From Balanoglossus misakiensis (Eukaryota; Hemichordata): DNA of 64,000 nt. Of the stretch, positions 47,958 through 58,650 are shown piece by piece. Within the stretch, counting starts at the first letter, position 1. Every line of letters begins with the position of its first letter. The notes below the pieces were generated by a model. That model did not search any database. It was not told the DNA's origin and saw only the letters and a program-made list of their open reading frames with translations. Location of the stretch: contig JBECUI020000024.1 of assembly GCA_040954595.2 (NCBI GenBank), positions 62,001 through 126,000 of the forward strand, written 5' to 3'. The translations under genes and the position numbers were made by a program.

Positions 47958-50492
47958 TTAATGTAATGAAAATGCAGTAAGTTTCCGCTGCAGGTGGTCA
48001 CGAACTTGTTGTAGCTGGGATTCACTGGTTGGCGAGTCAGACATATCGAATTCCACACCATCCCCTAGGGTAATCTTCCGTGCTTCTGGTGGTTTCACTT
48101 CATGTGGAACTGTGTCAATTGTGGGTTGGTCTACTTCACTTTGCGGATTACTGTCTTGTGGTCGTTCATCGGGACGTCCAAGCCAGGTGACGGCATACGC
48201 TCGAGCTACCACTTCACCTGGTCGAATGATTACTGGGGAACTTGAAACATTTTGTACACGGATAGGTACCTTTGATTTCGTCTGTTGGCACTTCAGGACA
48301 GCAACTGCCGGACTCGTGGTAAACTGGCCTGTCATCTCACCAGTGGGCTCTACCGCAACTACATACTGATCACCCGTGGGTCCTTTTCTAGCACGTCCCC
48401 AAATCGTTGTCATACATCCAGGTTCCAACTTCATCGGATAGCGTAGTAATGCTTTGATACATCCCAGGTCCCCTTTCGGTCCAACAAATCTGTCTCTGGC
48501 CTCAAGTTTTTTAAATACTCCTTTTCCTATTGCAGATATTCTCATCGCCCGTACCCCTTTCTGATGCTTGGAATCAAAGAACCCCCTCGGCAACAGCTCT
48601 AGTAGGTTGGTTCCTATTAATATTGGTACGTTTGTATTATACTCCGTTGTTGGCACTACTAAGGCAGGAATAGAGTACTCACTGTTATCTCCGAAAACTT
48701 CAATTGGAAATGACATCCCCACTTCTACGATACCAAGAAAAGGTATGGGTTGATCATTGGCACCTTTGATCTCAAGTGCATCTTCTGTTGACTGGATTGG
48801 TCTGTCGGATAACCATTCGTGGTAGAAGTCCGAACCAATAGTAGTAACTTGGGACCCTGTGTCAATCAAACATGTCACGTCTTTCCCTTCCACCAATACA
48901 GTTCCTTCCATGGCTCCACCAATAAGTCCAACTCGCTTCGGTTGAATCTGGATTGGTTTCCTTCCAACACGAGCTTTGTGTAACTTGCACATGTTCAATC
49001 TGGACGAGGTTTTGGGTGTTTCGACACGTCTCTGTCTACACTGCCTGGCCAAATGTCCCACTTCTCCACAGTTGTAACAGGATCGATTTTCAACGTTCTT
49101 GGGTTTTGGGCAGTTCTGGGCAAAATGTCCCTGCTCTCTGCAATTGTAACAGACTATGTAATTCAAGGATGAGGGTTGTGATAAATCTCTCTGGGATTTT
49201 CTTACCGGACAGGTTCCAGACACCACAGGCCGCGACGACATTCCAACTGAGGTTCTCAATTCATCCCACTGTTGTTTAGTTTGTCGCAGTTCATCTTCCA
49301 GGTGCTTCATACTTTCCGCTTGCCTTCTGACCACCTCTGTAAGATCATGAATTTCCTTCACAGCCATCTGGACGGTCTTCGCTGTCTGTTTGTCCGTACC
49401 CTTCACCTCCTCAACAGTTGGTGTCATCAGTTGAGTTCTGCCTCTGACTGCTACCTTCCCTCTATTGTCATTGGTTCTTTCTTTGGCTTCTTGCTCCACA
49501 TTCCGGGCTAGGTGAATCAGCTGTTCAAAGTTAGTGTTTCGACTAATTTCTGGGCGCAGAACATCAAATATACGATCGGATTGCAATCCTCTCCAAAATA
49601 CCGTTTTCAAGGTTTCTTCTATTGCCCCCTGTGTTATACCACCTCGTCTTCGGACTGCATGAATTTCCCCTTCTAATCGATTCGCATACCGTGACACACT
49701 CTCATCATCTCTCTGTCGGTTATTCCGATAAAATCTCTCCAACAGCATAGCTCCGGACTCAATTTCCCCAAAACTGGTGTCTAATTTGTGTAAAATGTGA
49801 TCCAAAGTTGCATTTTGATCCAAATTCATTACTAACCGGCTTGCAGATCCTCGCAACGACTTGCGCACTGCCTGTAGAACTGCTCTGGGGCTGTGGGTTT
49901 GATCTTGCAGCAAACACTCCACTTCGTACTTCCACAACTCGAAATCAGCATCAGTTTTCCGGTCAGCATCTCCAGAAAAGGTGGACAGCCTTGGAGGTTG
50001 ATACAGAGCCAACGGCACAGCACCACTTGGGGATATTGGCACAGCACCACTTGTGTTATTAACTGCAATACCATGACCGTCTCTTCTTCTAGTGGTAGTT
50101 TCCTGTTGATTGACTGACATATCAATTAGGGCTTCATTTCCACACACTGACCCACCTTGTAGTTCAGCTCTAATATTGTCTTCCTCCTCTTTCAATTCTT
50201 GTTGTCTTCTAAGCAGCAGTTTCATTCTCTCGATTTCGATTTCTCTCTGCCGTAGTGTCTGCTGGAAATCATCCAGTCTGGCTTTTGTGGCTTTCTCTGC
50301 TTCCAACAAATTCTGCAAGGGTTGCATCCTGTCTTCTGGTGGAGTTACTGGAGAACGGAATGCACCACGACCTCTGGCCTGTCGTATTCCACCCACTGAC
50401 TGTGAAAGTTCTCGGCGTCGAGGAATAGTTCCGGTATTAGGGGTAGCCATCTCCTCCTTCAAAATACTGTCAATATCTAAATGCGTTGCCAT
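47958..50492 (-). CDS. Gypsy Gag-protease polyprotein
   Basis: An open frame of about 844 codons from the ATG at 50492 to TAA 47958-47960. In order: a charged coiled-coil (about 64-114), a capsid domain (about 165-340; LSTFSGDADRKTDADFELWK, SLRGSASRLVM), and a second coiled-coil (about 366-411). Two CCHC zinc knuckles bind the RNA genome (CYNCREQGHFAQNC 448-461; CYNCGEVGHLARQC 472-485). An aspartic protease follows with CLIDTGSQVTTI (Asp 544) and VPILIGTNLL. The capsid has the general look of the Gypsy gags related to vertebrate PNMA genes; that is family resemblance, not a test. Pol follows in the same frame after the single stop. Confidence 0.93.
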   Translation of the reverse strand: MATHLDIDSILKEEMATPNTGTIPRRRELSQSVGGIRQARGRGAFRSPVTPPEDRMQPLQNLLEAEKATKARLDDFQQTLRQREIEIERMKLLLRRQQELKEEEDNIRAELQGGSVCGNEALIDMSVNQQETTTRRRDGHGIAVNNTSGAVPISPSGAVPLALYQPPRLSTFSGDADRKTDADFELWKYEVECLLQDQTHSPRAVLQAVRKSLRGSASRLVMNLDQNATLDHILHKLDTSFGEIESGAMLLERFYRNNRQRDDESVSRYANRLEGEIHAVRRRGGITQGAIEETLKTVFWRGLQSDRIFDVLRPEISRNTNFEQLIHLARNVEQEAKERTNDNRGKVAVRGRTQLMTPTVEEVKGTDKQTAKTVQMAVKEIHDLTEVVRRQAESMKHLEDELRQTKQQWDELRTSVGMSSRPVVSGTCPVRKSQRDLSQPSSLNYIVCYNCREQGHFAQNCPKPKNVENRSCYNCGEVGHLARQCRQRRVETPKTSSRLNMCKLHKARVGRKPIQIQPKRVGLIGGAMEGTVLVEGKDVTCLIDTGSQVTTIGSDFYHEWLSDRPIQSTEDALEIKGANDQPIPFLGIVEVGMSFPIEVFGDNSEYSIPALVVPTTEYNTNVPILIGTNLLELLPRGFFDSKHQKGVRAMRISAIGKGVFKKLEARDRFVGPKGDLGCIKALLRYPMKLEPGCMTTIWGRARKGPTGDQYVVAVEPTGEMTGQFTTSPAVAVLKCQQTKSKVPIRVQNVSSSPVIIRPGEVVARAYAVTWLGRPDERPQDSNPQSEVDQPTIDTVPHEVKPPEARKITLGDGVEFDMSDSPTSESQLQQVRDHLQRKLTAFSLH

Positions 50493-50625
50493 ATCGAATA
50501 TCAAAAATCAGAATTGTACAAAAATTCTCTGCCTTATTCTGCCCAATTTCCCGACACACCACACATACATAGCCAACCAACACAAAGTATTACCGACCCC
50601 AAAGCCCCACGTTGGGCGCCATTTA
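50493..50625 (-). other. Gypsy leader with tRNA-Lys primer binding site
   Basis: On the plus strand GCCCCACGTTGGGCGCCA (50604-50621) equals the 3' end of animal tRNA-Lys(CUU) plus CCA, so in element sense it is an 18-nt primer binding site starting TGG, four bases inside the 5' LTR. The rest is an untranslated leader before the gag ATG. This fixes the right-hand LTR as the 5' LTR. Confidence 0.85.
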
Positions 50626-50811
50626 TGTAGCCACTTTCGTTCCGGCTAACGTTGGAATGAGCATGAAAACATAAAATATTTCCACGGGCAGTCAGTCTGG
50701 GGTTCGGTGATTGACAATTTTCCTGTACATATGAATTATAGGTGGGTGGGGAGTAGAAAGCAGAAAAGACAATACACTATAGGATTTTCTTCTTATGAAG
50801 ATATATTACGT

Positions 50812-51251
50812 CATTAAATCTATCCAAATAAAGTTGTCAAAAAATATGAAAGACAAACACAATTGCTAATTAATGGTCCACGTTCAGTTCTGCTGATGTC
50901 ATTAAATCTATCCAAATAAAGTCGTCACAAAATATGAAAGACAAACACAATTGCTAATTAATGGTCCACGTTCAGTTCTGCTGATGTCATTAAATCTATC
51001 CAAATAAAGTCGTCACAAAATATGAAAGACAAACACAATTGCTAATTAATGGTCCACGTTCAGTTCTGCTGATGTCATTAAATCTATCCAAATAAAGTCG
51101 TCACAAAATATGAAAGACAAACACAATTGACAATTAACGGTCAACGTTCAGTTCTGCTGACGTCCTTAAATCTATCCAAATAAAGTTGTCAAAAAATATG
51201 AAAGACAAACACAATTGACAATTACGTTCCGTTCTGTTGGCAGTTCGAATT
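50812..51251. repeat. 88-bp VNTR in right Gypsy LTR, 5 copies
   Basis: Repeats start at 50812, 50900, 50988, 51076 and 51164. The extra copy relative to the left LTR is one of the internal type carrying GTCGTCACAAAATATG. Confidence 0.92.
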
Positions 51252-53805
51252 CACGAAGCACTCACAAAAAATTTCGCATTCCGAATGTCCGAAGTCTCAC
51301 AGCGCTCACCAAATTCCGTTCCGCTCAGCTGGCAAGGTCTGAATTAGGGAAGCACTCACCAAATTCCGTTCAGCTCCGCTGGCAATGTCCGAAGTCGGGA
51401 AGCACTCACAGAAATTCCGTTCAGTTCCGCTGGCAATGTCCGAATTCAGAAAGCACTCACACAATTCAGTTCAGCTCCGCTGGCAATGTCCGAAGTCGGG
51501 AAGCACTCACAGAAATTCCGTTCAGTTCCGCTGGCAATGTCCGAATTCAGAAAGCACTCACACAATTCAGTTCAGCTCCGCTGGCAATGTCCGAAGTCGG
51601 GAAGCACTCACAGAAATTCCGTTCAGTTCCGCTGGCAATGTCCGAATTCAGAAAGCACTCACACAATTCAGTTCAGCTCCGCTGGCAATGTCCGAAGTCG
51701 GGAAGCACTCACAGAAATTCCGTTCAGTTCCGCTGGCAATGTCCGAATTCAGAAAGCACTCACACAATTCAGTTCAGCTCCGCTGGCAATGTCCGAAGTC
51801 GGGAAGCACTCACAGAAATTCCGTTCAGTTCCGCTGGCAATGTCCGAATTCAGAAAGCACTCACACAATTCAGTTCAGCTCCGCTGGCAATGTCCGAAGT
51901 CGGGAAGCACTCACAGAAATTCCGTTCAGTTCCGCTGGCAATGTCCGAATTCAGAAAGCACTCACACAATTCAGTTCAGCTCCGCTGGCAATGTCCGAAG
52001 TCGGGAAGCACTCACAGAAATTCCGTTCAGTTCCGCTGGCAATGTCCGAATTCAGAAAGCACTCACACAATTCAGTTCAGCTCCGCTGGCAATGTCCGAA
52101 GTCGGGAAGCACTCACAGAAATTCCGTTCAGTTCCGCTGGCAATGTCCGAATTCAGAAAGCACTCACACAATTCAGTTCAGCTCCGCTGGCAATGTCCGA
52201 AGTCGGGAAGCACTCACAGAAATTCCGTTCAGTTCCGCTGGCAATGTCCGAATTCAGAAAGCACTCACACAATTCAGTTCAGCTCCGCTGGCAATGTCCG
52301 AAGTCGGGAAGCACTCACAGAAATTCCGTTCAGTTCCGCTGGCAATGTCCGAATTCAGAAAGCACTCACACAATTCAGTTCAGCTCCGCTGGCAATGTCC
52401 GAAGTCGGGAAGCACTCACAGAAATTCCGTTCAGTTCCGCTGGCAATGTCCGAATTCAGAAAGCACTCACACAATTCAGTTCAGCTCCGCTGGCAATGTC
52501 CGAAGTCGGGAAGCACTCACAGAAATTCCGTTCAGTTCCGCTGGCAATGTCCGAATTCAGAAAGCACTCACACAATTCAGTTCAGCTCCGCTGGCAATGT
52601 CCGAAGTCGGGAAGCACTCACAGAAATTCCGTTCAGTTCCGCTGGCAATGTCCGAATTCAGAAAGCACTCACACAATTCAGTTCAGCTCCGCTGGCAATG
52701 TCCGAAGTCGGGAAGCACTCACAGAAATTCCGTTCAGTTCCGCTGGCAATGTCCGAATTCAGAAAGCACTCACACAATTCAGTTCAGCTCCGCTGGCAAT
52801 GTCCGAAGTCGGGAAGCACTCACAGAAATTCCGTTCAGTTCCGCTGGCAATGTCCGAATTCAGAAAGCACTCACACAATTCAGTTCAGCTCCGCTGGCAA
52901 TGTCCGAAGTCGGGAAGCACTCACAGAAATTCCGTTCAGTTCCGCTGGCAATGTCCGAATTCAGAAAGCACTCACACAATTCAGTTCAGCTCCGCTGGCA
53001 ATGTCCGAAGTCGGGAAGCACTCACAGAAATTCCGTTCAGTTCCGCTGGCAATGTCCGAATTCAGAAAGCACTCACACAATTCAGTTCAGCTCCGCTGGC
53101 AATGTCCGAAGTCGGGAAGCACTCACAGAAATTCCGTTCAGTTCCGCTGGCAATGTCCGAATTCAGAAAGCACTCACACAATTCAGTTCAGCTCCGCTGG
53201 CAATGTCCGAAGTCGGGAAGCACTCACAGAAATTCCGTTCAGTTCCGCTGGCAATGTCCGAATTCAGAAAGCACTCACACAATTCAGTTCAGCTCCGCTG
53301 GCAATGTCCGAAGTCGGGAAGCACTCACAGAAATTCCGTTCAGTTCCGCTGGCAATGTCCGAATTCAGAAAGCACTCACACAATTCAGTTCAGCTCCGCT
53401 GGCAATGTCCGAAGTCGGGAAGCACTCACAGAAATTCCGTTCAGTTCCGCTGGCAATGTCCGAATTCAGAAAGCACTCACACAATTCAGTTCAGCTCCGC
53501 TGGCAATGTCCGAAGTCGGGAAGCACTCACAGAAATTCCGTTCAGTTCCGCTGGCAATGTCCGAATTCAGAAAGCACTCACACAATTCAGTTCAGCTCCG
53601 CTGGCAATGTCCGAAGTCGGGAAGCACTCACAGAAATTCCGTTCAGTTCCGCTGGCAATGTCCGAATTCAGAAAGCACTCACACAATTCAGTTCAGCTCC
53701 GCTGGCAATGTCCGAAGTCGGGAAGCACTCACAGAAATTCCGTTCAGTTCCGCTGGCAATGTCCGAATTCAGGAAGCACTCACCAAATTCCGTTCAGCTC
53801 CGCTG
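51224..53805. repeat. 101-bp VNTR in right Gypsy LTR, 24 copies
   Basis: GAAGTCGGGAAGCAC recurs every 101 bp from 51391 to 53714 (24 times). Unit sequence and flanking diverged monomers match the left array. The near absence of differences among units indicates very recent expansion or strong homogenisation. Confidence 0.95.
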
Positions 53806-53971
53806 CTGCCCCAGGAGGACTTCCCCCCCGACCCTTCACACCAGACTTAAATACTGTGGTGCGGATGAATACGGCAGTTCTATTGGCGCAAAGAGTGTAC
53901 CCAGGTGTACCAGGCGTGTCATTAATTAGCGCCCCCCACGTCCGGATGGGCCAAAATATCATTATGTTACA

Positions 53972-55336
53972 TCAGCATGGATTTGTTAAAAATAGATCTA
54001 CCACAACCAACTTAGTGGCTTACACTGATTTCATTTCAGCTTCATTGAACAACAAAGAACAGGTAGATTCAATCTACACTGATTTTAGCAAGGCGTTTGA
54101 CAGTGTCTGTCACACACTACTGCTGTACAAAGCCGCCAAATTTGGTATATGTGGCAATTTGCACAGCTGGCTGGCGTCGTATCTCCATCTCAGACAACAG
54201 AGGGTGGTGTTTGGCAGTCACTCGTCAAACAGCTTCACTGCTACATCGGGGGTCCCACAAGGTTCACTCTTGGGGCCACTACTTTTTGTAATGTATATAA
54301 ATGATATATCACTGTTAGATATTTCTGCAAAGCTCAGCATGTATGCCGACGATGCTAAGATTTACCGTACCATCACCTCCTCCGCTGATTGTGACTTGTT
54401 ACAGAAAGACCTTGATAAATTTGCTCTCTGGTGTGACAACTGGAAGTTGTCACCTAATATCAATAAATGCAAATTCATCAGTTTCACCCTAAAGAAAAGG
54501 GTTATTTCATCTACTGACTACTCTATCAATGGCACTCCCCTTCAACGTGTTTCTGTAATCAAGGACTTGGGCATATACCTTACTTCTAATCTCAATTATT
54601 CTTTCCACATAAATAACACAGTTTCCAGAGCCTTCAAATCTCTGGGTTTTATTAAGCGCCTCTGCCAGCCTTTTAATGACATATCCGCTATTATTTCTCT
54701 ATATTTTGTTTATGTAACATCTATTCTAGAGTATGGCTCTGTTGTGTGGTCACCCCACCAAAAGGGCCTGTCAGACAAGATTGAGCGGGTACAAATTAAG
54801 TTTGTGAAGTACATTTGTTGCAAACTCAATATTCACTGCAGCAGGTCCAGCTACCCTATTTATTGTAGATTACTGAATATCCCAATGTTATATAACAGAA
54901 GACTCACCCTTGACATGTTTTTTTATACAAAATTATCCACTCACAGTATGATTCACCTGGTATTTTAAATCAAATATGTTTTTACGCCCCTAGTAGAAAT
55001 TTACGCAAGAAACCCCTTTTTAAACCCGACTTGCGCTCCGTTAATTGTAGAAAATTCTCGACAATGCTCAGATGCATGTCTGCTTTTAATGAGATTTCTT
55101 CTAAATGTAATATTGATATTTTTTCTACGCTCCACAGTTTTAAATCTATTTTATCCAGTCATTTTAATGGTACTGTTCCTTGATTTGTATTTATATTTTA
55201 CGTGACATGTGTTACTTTTTTGGTGTCTTGTTTTTCAGTTAATTTTTGTTTTGTGACTTAATTGTTTTTATTGTTTCCCAGATCTGTAAGTGGGTTTGCC
55301 CGTTGATCTGTGTAATAAATAAATAAAAATAAATAA
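53972..55336 (+). mobile_element. Jockey-like LINE, RT C-terminal part and 3' end
   Basis: RT continues from HGFVKNRS with FSKAFDSVCH, GVPQGSLLGPLLF, YADDAKIYR (catalytic YADD) and the C-terminal pattern SILEYGSVVWSP. The frame shifts by one base near 54947. The downstream frame (DSPGILNQICFYAPSRNL...) ends at TGA 55181-55183, an ordinary LINE ORF2 C-terminus. A 3' untranslated region and an (AAAT/AAATA)n tail (about 55309-55336) follow. The LINE inserted in BEL-2b RT; the flank suggests at most a 3-bp (ATA) duplication. No endonuclease or ORF1 is present. Confidence 0.88.
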
Positions 55337-58143
55337 ATACTGCAGAAAACTCCATGAAATACTACCATGAAGCCAATGAGTTGATGACATCAGGCGGATT
55401 CAAACTCAGAGCATGGTCTTCCAACTGTCAACAAATAAACGAACTCGCTACATGTGACAATCTGAACGAACCCACCGAAGATGTATCCGTTTTGGGAATG
55501 CAGTGGTCAACAAAATCTGACGAATTGACTTACTCCAAAGTGGTTAATATGTCGTCGCGTGCCGAACTCGTGACCAAACGTGACATTGTCAGCTATGTGG
55601 CGATGCTATTTGATCCGTTTGGATTTCTCGCCCCTGTAATGATCAAAGCCAAATTGTTCATTCAGTTACTATGGAAACTGGAATTAGACTGGGATGAACC
55701 TATCAACGCAGATCTCTACACTCAATGGATGCACATCGCAGAAGATCTCAAAGACTCGCGAAACACGAAGATCGAACGACAATATTTTGATGAACTTGAA
55801 GGCGACAATGAATGCGAGCTACACGCCTTTGCAGACGCAAGCCAGAGAGCGTATGGGGCAGTAGTGTATTTGAAAAGAGGACAGCAAACGTCTTTTGTGA
55901 TGGCGAAGACTAGAACCGCACCAGTGGCTGAAACTACACTCCCGCGACTGGAATTGATGGCTGCGTTAATAGCCACACGTCTCAGCAAGTACGCTAAAGA
56001 AGCCCTGTCCTCCAAATATGACATAGTTCGTTGTTATTTATGGAGTGACAGCCAAATTGTCCTTCACTGGCTGAACAGTGAGAAGAGACTTCCGGTGTTT
56101 GTGAAGAATCGAGTAGATGAAATTCGCGAATTTCAGTCCACAAAGAAATACTGCCCATCAGAACACAACCCAGCTGATCCTTTAACCAGAGGGGTAACCT
56201 ACGAAATGATGGAACGCTCTGAACTATGGCGTAATGGACCAACATGGCTAAAGACAAGCGATTGGCCTAGTTGCCCAGCGTTTGATGTTAATGTGATGCA
56301 TACCGCAATCGAACCAGATGAGACGGACAGATTGCCGCCGCGTTTCGGCAACGGAATCAACGATCAGTCTACCGAGAAGGCAGAAATACTCGCTCCCCCC
56401 AAAGCCAGACGATGTACAGATCGCGAAAATCTGGAAATTACCAGTCCCAATGACTACGGAATTCAACACGTTGTTGACATTTCCAGATTCAACAACTTGG
56501 ATAGGCTATTACGAGTGACAAGTTATGTCCTCAGATTCATCGCACGGATGAAAAAATCTACCGAGGTGAAACACGGGAGAATTACCCCTGATGAGCTGCA
56601 CCGAGCGGAAAATATGTGGGTTAAACATATTCAACGGCAGTTCTATGACGCCGAAATCCAGTCTGTGAAATTGAACTTGAGTAAATGTGCGCCCATTGTT
56701 CGACAACTGAACTTATTTGTTGACGAAGAAGACGTACTTCGCTGTGGGAGTAGAATCCATAACGCGCCGATCGATTTCGTCACAAGATTTCCCGCCTTGA
56801 TACCCTCGCATCATAAATTGACAAATTTGATAATACGGAAATGACACGAACTGACGCTTCACCAGGGAGTCCAATCTACAGTGACACAGATAAGGCAAAG
56901 ATATTGGATCCCCAAAATTCAGATTATTGTACGCGGTGTCTTACGTGGTTGTGTCATTTGCAACAAAGTTACCGGGAAACCTTACGCGAATCCAGTGCAA
57001 GCGCCGCTACCAAGTTATCGAGTGAACATTGTCCCAGCATTTACTGTAACAGGCGTGGATTTCACGGGTCATCTTTATACCAAGGCCAAAGATGGGACAC
57101 GTGCCAAAGCCTATATCTGTTTATTCACCTGTGCGGTGACGCGTGCCATTCACCTAGAACTGGTTCCTGATATGTCAACCCAGACGTTCATGCACGCGTT
57201 CAGAAGATTCGCCGCGAGACGTTCTTTGCCGAGTAGGATGCTGTCAGACAACGCATCGACTTATTTATCGGCTGCCAATGAAATCAAAACACTGTTTGAT
57301 ACGCCAGAAGTAAATGACTTTCTCGCCGCACACCGTGTACAATGGACGTTTATACCGAAGCGCGCGCCCTGGTTTGGTGGCTTCTGGGAGAGGCTGATTG
57401 CTTTGACAAAGAACGCTATTAGGAAAACTCTCGGTCGAGCTTACCTAACCTTTGATGAACTCGCAACAGTTGTGACTGAAATTGAAGCCGTTTTAAACGA
57501 CAGGCCGTTAACGTACGTGTCATCCAGTATAAACGACAACATTGGATTGACCCCAAATCACTTGCTACATGGCAGGACACTGACCTCATTGCCGTACATC
57601 GAGATCACCGACGAAGAGGTGATTGACCCATCTTACTGTGATAATCGTGAAATCAACAAAAGATATGAACATCTATCAAGATTTCACGATCAATTTTGGC
57701 GAAGATGGCCGTCCGAGTATCTGACTGCCCTACGTGAACGACATCCCACCAAAGGAACTCGTGATAATGTCATCAAGGTCGGAGATGTCGTGATAATACA
57801 CAGTGACACTGACAAACGTCCGAAATGGCATTTAGGAACTGTAACAAGGTTGATCTTCGGTAATGATAAACTGGTACGATCTGCGGAGTTGAACACCGCA
57901 GGTGGTCCTACAAACCGACCTATCCATAAATTGTACCCATTGGAAGTTGTCTCCAAGGAGCTGTCAACTGTGTCTGGAGATAATACAGGTATTGGAGCAG
58001 ATTCCAACACGAATACTGAAACAGTCGACACAGCTGGAGCCTCTGAAGATTCCTCGGTGAAGGCGGATGTTGTACCCCCGAGACGACCTGTCAGAGACTC
58101 TGCAGTTGCCGCTCGAGTACGAATAGCGGATCTCTCTATTTGA
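55337..58143 (+). pseudogene. BEL-2b RT C-terminus, RNase H and integrase
   Basis: The polyprotein resumes at TACTGCAG, exactly where BEL sequence stopped at 40944. RNase H (HAFADASQRAYGAVVYL; LWSDSQIVLHWL; HNPADPLTRG) runs to about 56200. The frame is interrupted by TGA at 56842-56844, a Ser codon in BEL-2a, just before the integrase zinc-domain His of LTLHQG. The integrase core then follows intact, with Asp in TGVDFTG, Asp in LSDNAST and Glu in GFWERLI, to a stop at 58141-58143. Compared with BEL-2a only this one new lesion is seen. Confidence 0.92.
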
Positions 58144-58314
58144 CTTTGAAATTGGAAAACAATTTCGATCGCATTGTGACTGTTATCATGTTTACTGACA
58201 CAATGAACATTAGTTTATTGTCCTTGAACACTTTAGGTGACTTTAATCATATTTCATGTTATTTAATGTTTTTTTTCTGATGATTTTCGAGACTTTCCTG
58301 TGCGCGGGGGAGAA
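58144..58314 (+). other. BEL-2b 3' noncoding region and polypurine tract
   Basis: AT-rich noncoding sequence ending in GCGGGGGAGAA (58304-58314) directly before the 3' LTR, matching 23621-23791 of BEL-2a. Confidence 0.75.
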
Positions 58315-58650
58315 TATGGAGAAGTGAGAGATTTACTCCAGAAGGATCACGTGACGGAAACTCTTACCCTATCAGAGTTGACTTTGTTTACCGCCAAACT
58401 TTATACTTGTAGCAGATTTATTGTAATTGTTGAGTGTTTGCTCCGGCGTTCGTGGGACTTATATATAACCCAGTTTTGGCGCTTTCGGGCAGCATTTTGT
58501 AAGGAGCTCTGTGGTGTTACTTTGTTGTTGGATTCAGATGGTAATAAACCAGTGTTTTACCTAGCACTGAATCGTTCGCTTCTTTTCCGATGTCAGTATA
58601 CTCGAACCCCCTCCCGGGAGTATTGATCACTGCCACGATACTTCCCCACA
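58315..58650 (+). repeat. BEL-2b 3' LTR
   Basis: A 336-bp LTR. At 58494 it has A (GGGCAGCATTTT), shared with the BEL-2a right LTR but not with its own partner at 37770-38105. It is followed by the ATTTG duplication at 58651-58655. Confidence 0.92.

Larger units (their letters stand above)
41021..53971 (-). mobile_element. Minus-strand Gypsy LTR retrotransposon, rearranged
   Basis: LTRs at 41021-43470 and 50626-53971 share termini (plus strand TGTAGCC...GTTACA). The internal region on the minus strand runs primer site, gag-protease, pol. A 976-bp block of LINE (43471-44446) lies between the left LTR and pol, and pol lacks its natural 3' end and polypurine tract. The element inserted into a LINE with a 4-bp TCAG duplication and was then rearranged. 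Near-identical LTR sequence outside the repeats implies a young insertion. Confidence 0.88.
50626..53971 (-). repeat. Gypsy LTR, right copy (3346 bp)
   Basis: This is the 5' LTR in element sense, next to the primer site. It matches the left LTR almost exactly except for VNTR copy number: five 88-bp copies and twenty-four 101-bp copies. The excess of 896 bp equals eight 101-bp units plus one 88-bp unit. It ends at GTTACA followed by the TCAG duplication at 53972. Confidence 0.92.
37770..58650 (+). mobile_element. BEL/Pao retrotransposon BEL-2b, interrupted by LINE and Gypsy
   Basis: LTRs at 37770-38105 and 58315-58650 flank a nearly open gag-pol, and ATTTG lies on both sides (37765-37769 and 58651-58655). 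A 14.4-kb nested insertion (about 40945-55336) splits RT just after the YVDN box. Without it the element would be about 6.5 kb. Apart from the insertion the only break I see is a TGA at 56842-56844. It occupies the same satellite position as BEL-2a. Confidence 0.93.

Noticed and set aside
37770-58650. Site-specific targeting of satellite by BEL-2 as the reason for two copies at one position
   Set aside because: LTR alleles grouping by side and shared flank variants favour a single insertion followed by duplication.
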